Shown here one piece after another: positions 1 to 12,600 of a DNA stretch of 64,000 nt; the first letter of the stretch is position 1; each line of letters starts with the position of its first letter. Position numbers and translations under genes: made by a program. This DNA comes from Luscinia megarhynchos (lineage: Eukaryota; Chordata; Aves; Passeriformes; Turdidae): positions 39,731,735 to 39,795,734 of the forward strand of contig CM067592.1 of the NCBI GenBank assembly GCA_034336665.1, written 5' to 3'. Under the pieces are notes generated by a model, which saw nothing but the letters and a program-made list of their open reading frames with translations, made no database searches and was not told the DNA's origin.

Positions 1-623
1 CTCTCAGTACAATAGTTATCAGAGAAAAGACTTTACATTAGTTATGCTACAAAACTCTTGCTAGCTTTTTTGCGGCCACAATCCAGAATAACCACTGCGT
101 GAATGCAGTGGTCTAAGTAAGCTATAAGCTGCCCTGAATATCTTGAGTATCACAGAATGTTCAAGAGCTGATTAAAATAAAAAGGACCAGGAAACAAACC
201 TGATGAAAATAAGCTCTTATGCCACATTTTAAGACAAAATCACAGTGATTCACTTTCTATGTCAATGTATCATCATGACTGCATTAATTTGTCTCTGATA
301 TAAATCATTTAGCAGAAGCAGAAAATAAAGACCTAGCTTTATTCTCAGACAGATCCTTATCAAAATTACAATCGCTACAAGTGATATCTATTCAAATGAG
401 AGGAATTTAAATTTCTGAGAAACATTCCACTTGTCTCAAGATGCTGCCACTTCTGCAATAAAACTTGAATTCAGCCCAAGAAATAACCACTACAGTGAAA
501 AAATGGTTTAAAATTAACTACATTCTCAGTGTTTTGTATGTTCTTATGGAAAATGCAAGTGAGACAAGTCAAAATACGAAAACACACAGAGTATTTAGAT
601 CAGAGGTTTAAAAAACATCTTAC
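1..623 (-). other. start of MFSD14B intron 3
   Basis: AT-rich, non-coding sequence downstream of the exon 3 donor. I see no exon or repeat in it. Confidence 0.8.
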
Positions 624-686
624 CTTAACACCTTGAATAAGACCATTCATTAAAAATGTATGATGGGGAAATGTTTCATGTAAGAC
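624..686 (-). CDS. MFSD14B: MFSD14B exon 3
   Basis: The 63-nt exon is preceded by a pyrimidine-rich acceptor (TTTTTCCTCCCCATCAG) and followed by donor GTAAGATG. It encodes 21 residues, VLHETFPHHTFLMNGLIQGV plus K, a hallmark block of the MFSD14/HIAT family just after helix 1. The next block of the family (beginning GLLSFLSAPLIGAL) is not present in bases 1-623, so exon 4 lies outside the window. Confidence 0.95.
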
Positions 687-3600
687 CTGATGGGGAGGAA
701 AAAGCACTATTTTAATAAAGAGAGACAAGAAACAATGGATTCCAAGTTTAAATTTGATTTGTAAAAACCAGGATAGCTCTATGAGAACTTGTCAAAAAAG
801 TATCCTATCCCAAAACAAAAAACTAAAAGAAGAAAAAAAATAAAACAAAAAAAACCAATACTAAAAACCCTGGAACAACTAGGGAAAAAAGTATCTTCTA
901 TCTATTTTGGTCTTCACAATATAATGTAAACAAAATTTAATATCAATTTATCGGCATAAATTCCTATGCTGGAAAAGACTGTAATGCAGAGATAATTGGT
1001 TAGGGATAACTATGCTCAAAGAGTATCAATGTAAGCAAAAACCACCTCCATGCAGTACAAATTAGAAAATTTTTATTTAGGCAATTCCTTAAAAAGGTTG
1101 ACTCAAACACTACCTTTATTTAAGAGTGAAAATGAAATTCAGCTAACTTACATTGACATGGAAAAACAGTACTATATTCACAACTGAACACACAGCAGAT
1201 ATTAAATAACCATACAGTTAGAAACACTTCCAATTAATATGCAGATGCTTATAAATACCAGCAAGAGTTCTGAGTGTTTAAATACTGCTACAAATTCATG
1301 TAAGGTGCTTTACCAGCAGTCTTAATTCAAGGGCAAGAATGTTAATCTATGCTAAACAGATTTACCATAAATATGCAAGAGAGTTAAGGGGCCTCACAGA
1401 TGCTACCATGTTAACTAAAAAAACTTACTGTGATGTTCAAAGCACATATGCAAAAAAATTCACATTCAAACAAAACTCACATTCATTTGCTCCTGATATT
1501 TATAGGTAAGTGCCACCAATTACAAAAATTACTTACAGGTATACTGAGAAAGCGTCACTGAAAAGTATCAACACTAATTTTCTATGAAGACTGAGATTCT
1601 CATAGGTTCAATCAAAGTGGTGGTTCTCTTACTAATTACTGGGTGATAATTCTCCTTATTTACATCACTCTTCCCTTCTGGTATAATCTTTTGGTTAGGT
1701 ATGCAAAATGTTTTTCACCTGTTATAACACTGATCTTATTATATTAATTGAGGAAAATAAAGGTCAGGATTCAAATAACAGATCTAAAAGTAGATGTCTT
1801 CTAAGTTAAAGAAAAACAAAAAAAGCAAAGAAAAAGAGGAAACTCAGAGTCAAATCTGATTACCAGTGAACTGTTTTCTAGTATTTTTTTCCTGAGAGGC
1901 AACTACTGCTGATATTAGGCTCAAATTTTTTGATATTAATTTGTTACTTTATAGACAAGAGAAATGCAAGTTGACAAACTGGTAGAGGGAACTGCTTTAG
2001 TTCAAGTTCTACCAACAGATATATACTCAAAATATATATATTGAAGAGAACATATTATTTAGTAATTAATATTGCTTATGGTGATTTACTAACATTGGTT
2101 ACAAGTCCATAAATAAAAAAAATATCCATAAGCTTTGGGCAGTCTTTGACTAGAATAGTCTCTGTGTGCTTTAGAGACACTTTAAATCTTTTCGTCTCCA
2201 AGTATAGCATCATGTAACAAACCATGTAGCTTTACCGACAGATGTCAGAAGAAGTGAAAAAGCAATTTAAAAAATGAACTTTACAGCTATCACAATTTAC
2301 TTTCATAGCATGCAACACTTTAATTAGATTGAAAGTTGACAATGACCTATAGAATCACGAAAAAACCCACAAAAAATTGAGTAACCATGACCTTTGATCA
2401 ACAGGTCAGTCATTTCCATTTTTGCCCTTCTTACTTGACAAACTTGCTTGGTCAGAAATGGGCAGCTGGCTGTTCAAAGGCTGAACCTTGCTTATAAGAT
2501 ATCTCCACAACATGTCTAGTACAGCTGCTTTATAAGCAGGCCAATGTAAGTTACCACAGGTACATAACAAGACAGGTGCAAAATATCAAACCAGACTTGA
2601 AACTATATAAATGCAACAGCAGCCATTCAGTGTTTGCAAAGCTGATTAGAAATAAAGACGCTCACCCTCAACTATGGACCAATTCCAACTGGAGTATACT
2701 ACTGGGCAACCTAAAACACCGTTTTATTAGAATTGGAGGGGGTTTGCAGATCTGTAGGAATTACGACGTTTGTCCTTTGAAATGAGAAGTGTCAAACTTG
2801 GCAAGTGGAAACTGAGCACTTCAGTTAAGGGAAAAAAAAGATAAAGAAAAGATGAAAAAGATCACCTAGTAAGCTTCCCCATATTTTGATACCAGCAAGA
2901 CAGGATGATCCGAGAGCCATTTTGTGAGACAACTGCTTTATGGAAATGTGTTAACTGTATATGTGAACTTTTTTATTACTAAGTTATGTTAAGAAGTTCA
3001 GCGACTGTCTTTAGAAAAGTTAGGCAAACACATTCCAAGAGTTATGTATTATTATCTTATTTGGAGTTTTGAGAAGGAAAAAAGTTAACTCTTTCAATCA
3101 CAAAAAACTGTGCTTGCCACGTATTCTAAGTGGTCTCAAGCACTTGGCAATGAAAACCTGGACTAGCAGACCTCCTGTGATTGCTCACGGGCAGGCCCCA
3201 CCTAAATGAATGCAACTCATGTCTTCAAATGAAATGCTTCATATCCTATTACCAAACACTCAAATTATCTGCTCATCTGGAAAATAACCAGAACAGATTA
3301 AATACTTATGAAAACCATTTTTTACATGAATGCCTTTGCATTTCACTCTAAGTTACATGCTGACAATACCATGAGCCCACAGGAGTACACATAGTTAATG
3401 AAAGGTTGCATAATTTACTCAATTTACTCAATTGTTACAAGATTAATTGAACTATGAAGTCTTGAAAAACCCAGAATTTCTAGAGATATTTTAATCAACA
3501 GATAAACTGGTGTTAGTCTAAGAGGCAAATAAGAGTTAAAGGATAATACAGCAGAATAAATTTATTTTTCCTTATTTTCTAGTCTTTCAGCAGTCCAGAT

Positions 3601-6600
3601 CTCAGTTGCTAAGACTTCTGAAATTCAGGCAATGAGATACGCATTAATGTAAAGCAAATTAAACCCCAAATCCCTAGAAATTAGCAAATTAACATTTGTC
3701 AATACCAAGTTAACAGCTGATGAATGATACTTACTGTTAGCATTGGAGTTGTCAAGAGCCCCCAGGCAAAGAATTCTAGAAATATGACCACCACCGCATG
3801 GTATACACTCGGCCGACCAATACCCTGTTGCTAAGAAAGAAAAATAAATGCAGTGGTTGCACACATCCAGTTCATTACACATGCAAATACCTCTTGCAAA
3901 CATATTTTGAGCATAACCACTTTTCAACACGACCTACTAACCAAGCCCTTGGGAGCAACAATAAGCCAAACAAGGGAGGAGAAACTGTTTTGTATTACAA
4001 AACAATTAAAAATCTCAAGGGAACTTGAAAAAGTTTGTTCCCTTGAACACCTGCTGACTGAAAAGAATTACTGGCCTTATTCCTGGCATTCCCTGTACTG
4101 CTCTTACCCCCAACACGCCTTTAGTTTTTCTCCTCCTCAAGCATTATTCACAGCCCTTCCACAACAAGGTGACAAATGGCATACCTCTCCCTGCTTTCTC
4201 CACAAGTAACAAGACACATCCACTTTATTAAGATCATGGCACTACGACAATGTACATAATCAGAAGAGAACTTTTGTATTTAAAAATGCCCAAGTATGAG
4301 AAAATAGGGAGCTGCTTATGTCATCTGTAAAACGGTTTTCTGTTGATTGCTTGGCCAACGATTCTATGCTTGTCTGCAAATACAAACTGCAGACTGAGGA
4401 ACTATTCTAATGGTCAACAAATAATTCCAGAAAGAATTAACATAGTCCTGATTCTGTGAAACTGCTGCCATTCAAGATTAAAGGATTTGATCCCAGATGA
4501 GATTAACGAAACCTTATTACTTAGCTGAAATGGGCAGAACCCTTGGGAAAGGCATATTTAACCAGATCTGCTGCTTGCTTGCTTCCCAAAAGAGATTTCA
4601 GCAGAGGTGCTGAACAATCTTGCGGCCTTCACTGCAGTGACAGCAATGGTTGACACAAGAGGAGACTGACAGATGTCATTTAGCTAGACTTCTGTAAACC
4701 CTTCAACATAGCTCCAAAGAGGAGACACATGGATTTGAAGATGAACTATTTGGTGGATAAGGAACTGGTTGGGTGGATGCAGCGAGAGAGCTGCAATCAA
4801 TGGGTCCAGGTGGAGGCTGGTATGAGTGCTCTAATCTGGGACCAGGGGTCTTCAGTATCTTCACTGATGACACAGACAGTGGGATCAAGTGCAGCTTCAG
4901 CAAGACTGCAGATGGCACAAAGCTGTGGAGTACAACTGACACAACGGAAGGACAGCTGCCATCCACAGAGAGCAGGACAAACTTGAGAACTGGGCCCACA
5001 AGAATCTCTTGAAGTCTAACAGATCTGGGCGCAAGGTGCTGCACCTGGGTCAGGGCAATCCCAGAAATGAACACAGACTGGGAGTAAAATTAGAGAGCAG
5101 CCCTGACGAGGACATGGGGGCTCCTGGGGATGAAAAGTTGGTCATAAGCAAGCAATGTTCACTCCCAGCCTAGAAGGCAAACCGCATTAAAGGAGGAGTA
5201 GCCAGCAAGTGAAGGGGGGGATTTTTGACCCTCTACTATTCCTTCATGAGACCCCATCTGTAACATTGTGATCAGCTCTGAAACCATCAGCACAAGAAGG
5301 ACATGGACCTGCTACAGTGGGTCCAGAGGAGGCCACAAAGTTTCCAGAAGGCTGGAGCATCTCTCCTATGAAGACAGGCTGGGAGTGCTGGGATTGTTCA
5401 GCCTCTGAGAAGAGAAGGAGAGGGGAAAGGAAGGCTCCAGGGAGACCTCTGTAGCCTCTCACTGCTTTAATGGGTCTTTTGTAAAAGAGTGACTTTTAAA
5501 AAGGAACAGTGACTTTTTACATGACAGAATATTAGAGGAGAAGGACAACAGTTTTAAATAAAAAAGGAGAGATTTAAATTAGGTATTAGGAAGAAATTAT
5601 TTACTCACAAATAATGAGGCACTGCATCAAGTTAACTAGAAAAGTTGTGGACATTTCATACTTGGAAAGTGTTAAAGGCTAGTGGATGGGGCCCTAAGCA
5701 ATTCCACCCTAGTGGGTGGAATCCTCTCCACTGGTGAAGGGATTGGAATTAGATGACCTTCGAGGTTCCTTCCAATCAAAAGCATTGTGATGGTTTCATT
5801 ACTGACTACCCCTTGGCATAGTAACTGTTTTACATAGTTTTTGTGTTCCAAAATTACTCTTTGCCTTTCCCCTACTGTTCTGCAGAAGACTGTTTTTCAG
5901 TGTTTCCAGCCAATTCGAGGCCATTACACTCCAACAGAAGAGTGCAATTTAATAATGCAGAACACAGCTGAAGGGACACTATCCAGTGATAAATATCAAC
6001 CTGACTCATTTCAGTAAGTGGAGAGCAGGACCTCCCACCAAACACAAAAAAAGTCAAGATAACCTACAATAAAGGTAGAGTACTGAAATCTTTGGTGCTT
6101 CTCCCCTGCTCAAAAACTTTCACCCAAATTGGTAAAAATCACGTTTTGAAAATGCTTGCATAACAAGATTCATTTAAGCTGTTTACAGTAAAGTACTGTG
6201 AAGAAATTCCTATTGTTTAAACAGTAAATTCATAGATCTGTAAGAATTTTTGGATCTACCAGTTTACCAAAACCTGTAGCAACAGTGTATTCTAGATAGT
6301 AAGATTCAATTTATTTTCTATATTGCGGCTTGCTTCAAAGCATGAAGATTTGAAGAAAATAGCTCTCTTTCTCCTGGGAAATAATATAATATCATAGACC
6401 AAAGATTATCTCTGGATAAGCTACCGTGCAATTTTAATTTCTAAATAGCAAAGATTCCAAAGGCTACGAGGGTAAAAAAAAAAAATCCTCCTCATATAAG
6501 AAGTCTGTAAGTACTCCTATATAAGGTAATAAGATAACAATTTTATGAGTATTTTTTTGGCCAAGACATCTGTCAGTCAGACTAGCACTTAACACTAACA

Positions 6601-9600
6601 ACACTGAGGTCTGAAGACCCCTTCCACAGCAGTTTCCTCTGAAAAATGCAAATTTTGCAGTAGAGTAAGTAAAGGACTACCCAGACCTTCCCCTGTCTCT
6701 AGTTTACTTCCCTCACAACTTTACATCACTAATCATATTGCTACATCATAAATATCTAGTCTGCATTTAGCAAACATTTCTATTGCTAGGAAAAACGAAG
6801 TTTTGGAGTGTTTGTAGTTTTATAATAATGTTTTTATTACACTCAAATCTAATCTGAGATTTATATGGTTTAGCAGAAAGATGATGTACATACATTCTCA
6901 AAGACATGCGTGGAGATTAAAGTAGTCTGCAAATAATTTCTGGCAGTATCATGCTGCTTACAGTTAGCTACACTGACCTCCTAAAAGAACAGAAAACACC
7001 ACAGCCTTTGGATTCAAGCCATGACCTGGAAAACTAAAATTCAAATCTTGAAAGGAACATGCACCTGTTAAAACTAAGACAAGCATTCAGTGTGAAATAT
7101 ACTAGCACTACCAATTTATGATCCACACTGACTGTTGAGGATGATGTTCAGTTTTACTTACAGTATCCTAAATTCCTAGATTAATTAAAAATCTTGTGCT
7201 AAAGGCTGCATTGGAAAACTATAATCACGAACCCAGGTAAGTTTGCTGACATTATTAAATGGACTGTTGAAGACAGTTACTTCTGAATGTTCATCTTTAC
7301 TGTAGTTCCCAAAAACTCTATCACAGAAGCTTCCAATTTTTAAACAAGCTGTATTTCTTAAGAAAACAAAATATGATTGATCATGTACACAGCCTGGTCC
7401 ACATTAAAAAAATAAATGAAAACTCTTTACTTGGTTCAAAATCAAAGGGTTTTTTAAAAATACTTCACATTTGCCTTTATCATAAAGCTGTATCAGAACA
7501 ACTGGGTGAGGTTCATTTCTGTATTGAGAAAACACCCTGCAACAAAATCCCATGCAATTTACATGAAGAACTTTTGAATATGCAAAAAAAAATATTATAA
7601 ACCTTGAAACACAAGGATCTCTAGGCTTCTTGAATAAACAATATGGGAACAACCTACTGATTTCCTTATGATTAGAAAGATTTTAAAAGCATTTCAGAAA
7701 TAGTGCAGATATAGTCAACATACAAGTTGCCTGCCTCTTTCACTGCCCTCAAAACTGGAAGTGTTATAAGTAAGTGCCCTCAGGAAAGCCTTAAAAATAT
7801 TATGTGCTTATTTTCTACTCACATGGATCATTTTCATGTGACAGACCTGTGTGTGGGCTGAGAAACTATGTACAGAACATTGTAACCGCCTTCAAATGCA
7901 GCTGTTTGTCAAGGCTTTATACTTGCACAATCATTAATGAGCAAAACATTACTTAATCTCAAATGCTAAACAATACAAGTTTGAGGTCATCATTGTAAAA
8001 TCTGAAATCTTAAAAGTTCTAACAAAACATCTGTTATTTCCCCAGTTTTACACTTTTGCTCCTTTGATGCCTCTTTTTACTGCCCAATTCTAAAAAATAT
8101 TTTTTCTTCTGCCTTTCTTGGAGTCACAATAAATCTGAAAGTTAATTTTAAGGAAAGTAGGGTAACTACTGGGAGGCAGTACAATTTTTTTTTCAAAGTG
8201 AAACTGCTGTTGAACACTAATAAATCCATGAAAGAATGTCAAAATTATAATCCAGCTGGTAATAACTACTCATAGAAAAGGAGGAGGGAAATGCATTCTA
8301 GTATTAGTAAGAATACCTTATCTAAGACATTTTGAAGAACAGCTAGTACAATTCACCCTAAAATACTCCACAGCAAAATGCAATCTTATAGCCAATCCCA
8401 GATCTGCAGAGCAAACCAAGAACAGGCTATATTTATTATTCATACAGTTTTTAGGTAACTATTTACCTGTTATTTCAAATATAATGTAATAATTAAAATT
8501 GTATGAATGCCTGCAAAGGCACCTTAACTTACTACACTAATTTAAAGCATGCCTAATTGTTTACTTCTCTGAAGAAATATGCTTCTTTGAGAACAAAATC
8601 ACTTCTCATTTATCACTGTTCAAATACTGAAGCCCTCCAGAGCTTTTCAAATTTTCCATATTTTGATGAGGGCCACATAGTACCACTAGGCAAACTAAGA
8701 AAAAGATTCTATTGGATAAATACAGCAGGCTTTTTTTCCTCCCATAAGGGTGTAGCAGCAGAGTTGGACATTACAGGTTTGTTTGAGTATCCAACTGGAA
8801 AAGCCCAAGGCAACCTGCTCAGGCGTCACAGCTGATCCTGACCTGAAGAGGAAGGTATCTCCCTAAAGCACCTTTCCAGTCACATAATCCTATTATCTTT
8901 CAGGCAGATAACAAACTCAAACTGAACTTCTGAGTTGACAAACTACAGGAACTTGTCCCTACACCATCTTCTGGGGAATTCCTTCCCACCAGGCATTAGG
9001 ATCTCCCAGGAGAACTTGCTAGTTCCTTGTTCTACCGGCAGCACAAACATACCTTTGCAAAGAGCACTCATTGTCCTACAATATGTAAAACAACATTCAA
9101 ATAAATTAATATGAGTTGTATTACTTTTTTTTAAGTGCCTAGAGAAACATTTTCCCCTACAAAAATTAACAAGTTCAAATAGTCATTTTTACACTACCAT
9201 CTGCACTGCAGTCCTATAGTCCATAGTGCACCTGCACTATTGTCAACTCTGATATTTTCAAGGAGAAAAAGAACTGAACTAACAGAATCAGTAAAACACT
9301 CCAAGAAACATGTTTTCATGTACGAATCATTCAGATCTTGAAGTTTATGACATTTATAAAATTCATTCCCTTTACCCATTTATTTATTTTCATTACTATT
9401 TCATTAGTTTCCCCTCAAAATACAACCACTTCAAATGCAAACTTCCTGGCATGTCTCACTACAAGTCTATTTAATCATTTTAGCTTATTCTTGCACAAGT
9501 ATTATGCCACCAATCCATCTCGCTTCAAGGTGGGCTCTCTTTCTTCCACACATATTACCCAGATAGTTCTCTGGATATTCTGCTTGTTTATCACTTTCTG

Positions 9601-12600
9601 GTGACCATTTTCTTTAATTTTCAAACAGAAGTATTTTGGATCCACCTCAATTCCAACCGCTCACCAGAAATGTACTATTTATTTGAACTGTCAAAAGTTC
9701 AGCACAAAAATACATAGAACACAAGTGAAAGTGCTTTCCAATCCAGTACAGCATTCTAGGTATGCCTTGTGAGCTGCAATATAAATTATAACTAATTCAG
9801 ATTACACATTGTCCAAACTTGTATTTCAGTTGCAAAACAAACACCTTAACCAGATCTGTATCTGTACTGGAAGATCACTACACACTTTCTCAACAGAAAG
9901 CTAAACTGAATAATATTGCACAGGTCTAGAGTATCAGAACAATTCATTCAAAATGAAACAGCCTGTGAAGATTTTTCAAAGAGAAATTGTGCTTTATAAA
10001 GTTCCTGGAGTTCTCAAAAGCAAATGTACAGATAAGGAAGATCACATCAATAAGCCTTCTGAAAATTCTGTAAACACACTCAAAGATGCTCACTAAAGGT
10101 TCTTAAAGCAAGCAAACTCTTCACAGGAATTAAAAAGAAAAAGAAAGTAAAGAAACAAGCCAACTCACACACACCAAAAAACCAAACAAAAAACCCTAAA
10201 AAACACCCTCACCCCCCAAAAAAAAACCCACACAAAAAAGCCCCAGGACAATTTAAATAAATAAACCTACTGCAATCTGTTCATACAGCACAACATTACC
10301 AGATGATTCCTACTGCTCTGTCCTAGCATCTATGTTGTTCAACACATTCAGAAGTGAGCTGTAAAAAAGGATGAAAGTGAAGTGAGAAAGTTCATTGACA
10401 ACAAAATACAATTCATTTTGGAAAGTTATGGGGCAGTGGTAAAGAGCAACAAATGTTCGTGGAATCCATAGAACAAATTAAATGGTCATTTGAAATTAAT
10501 GTATATTAATTAAGCAATGCAAACAAGAAGAAACTATTTTAATTGCACATATAGGATGATTACAACATAGGAATGTGATCCTAGAAAAAAAGAGGTAAAT
10601 GAAAGAAATTTTAGCATTCAGCAGTGGCTTACTAAAGCACATACAAAATAACTTTCCCTGCTAGGAAAAAGATTATCACTATATTACTGCATTAATATGT
10701 GATGTGCCTGCCCTCCTAATCCTCTTCTTCTGATGTTCTGACCATTTTTATTAGCCCTACATAAAGACCCTCCTCTTACCCCATGACATTCAGAAGCTTT
10801 ATGCAATATGCATTTTTGAAGTCTATTTTACAGAGGCACAAGAGGCCCACAGAAAGAAAAAGAACACTACCAAAGGTATGGAGGAATGCTGAAGCAGCTT
10901 CCTCCAAACTGCAATAAAAATATCTGCAGAAAGATACAAATGGCATTCATTGAACTGGGAGTGACATGAAGGGTTTTAAGAAAAATTTGCCACTACCTCC
11001 TTATACTAAAATACAAGAAAATAAGTGGTACTTCACACAATCTATTTTTGAGGTCTAAAATGTCTTGCCATATTGGATTTCACACTGGGAACACATTCCT
11101 GTTCAAGTTTAGACTGGACAAGTTTAGAAGCAGGAATCTTCTAAGGCACGTAAAGCATGAAGACCATTTCTGGTTCAGTCTTCATGGCTGAAGCCACTGA
11201 GGTAGGAAGACCAGCCAAGAAAACAACTGCCATATATCCTGTCACATTCTCAATGCTTCGCTCCAGACAGAACCTCATCGCTTCATTAAACTATTTCATA
11301 TAGAAATAACATATAATCAGCATATTACACTATGCAAGTTGGAAGCCAATTTATCTGTTTAAGTTTTCTTCGTAAAACTTAGAAATATGTACAACACTGA
11401 GAAATTATTCTAAAAAGCCCTGGCTGCTTAGTTAATACACATATTTCTCCATGGGGCAGACAGTTACTCTAACTCTCTGTCCAGTAGGCTAGGTTTCAAT
11501 CTCTGTGACTAATTATATAACTATGACTTGATAATTTATTATTGCTGTAGCCTACAGTACTGCTCTTTGAATACCATATCATTCACACTGATAGAACCCA
11601 GAGCATCAGTAACAGTAGACTTGCAACAGCAAAAGTGCCCTCTCAGCAAAAATAAAAACCAGAGCAGCTAAACATTCCTGTTCAGACTTTATGTCATTTT
11701 AAAAGGACGGGAAGAGTCAAAATGACATTGGTAGTCTTGAGAAGGCAGTATTGTTCATATTTAATTATTCAAATTTAACAGTAAAAATAGCCTGTATGTG
11801 AGAAAATAGTGCTCCAAAAAGGACTAAGCACCCTAAGAACTGACAAATGAACAATGTTTTTAACACCAGAAATACAATTTAAATTCTACAAGCAAGAAAT
11901 TTAAGAAACCAGCTTACCAAATTCAGACCTGTTTCAGTAAAGTTTTATAACATTAAATCATGCTGCCTTTGTTTTACTGTGCTGTATTTTCTATGGAGCA
12001 TAAAAAAAGAAAAATGCTTACATTAAGGGCAAGAACATGTAATTGTGCTTCACTGTGTGAAGTTGTGCTTCACTATGTAAAATAGCTTAAATAATAAAGG
12101 CTGGCAAATTTCCAAGAGGTACATTTCAGAATGTTTATATTATCTTTTCCAAAATATATAAAGGTCTTGGCCTTTGTAATAGCTGAGGCATTTTACAGGG
12201 TCCAAGAACATGAAATTAACCTCTGATTAATTCTCAAAGAGGTGTGACTTTTTATACCCTGTTCAGGACTTCTCCCACAAAAACACTGTATTTAGACAGT
12301 ATGACATTGCATTTTGCTGTAAAGGTTCCTTAGTGTGACATTTTACTGACAACAGGTTGCACAGATATGAAGTGCATACTGCAAATATTCGGAATGTTAT
12401 GCTAAGTTTTATACTACCAGCATTCATAATTCAGATGTAACAAGATTGCACAACAGCTGACAAAATGTCCCATGCCATCATTTACTTAAATTTCTGAAGA
12501 TCACTGAAGTCACGGTAATACAGCCAAGAAAAATTACTTAATTCCATTGGAATTTAGTTAAACATACTATTGTTCTTATTAATTTCGAGGCAGTAACTCA

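Noticed and set aside
3798..4209. Plus-strand ORFs of 76 and 118 codons opposite MFSD14B exon 2
   Set aside because: No domain or splice logic; they overlap the antisense of a real exon and intron sequence.
8557..8835. 92-codon plus-strand ORF
   Set aside because: Its distal part looks like a diverged CR1 tail; the rest is intron with no recognisable domain.
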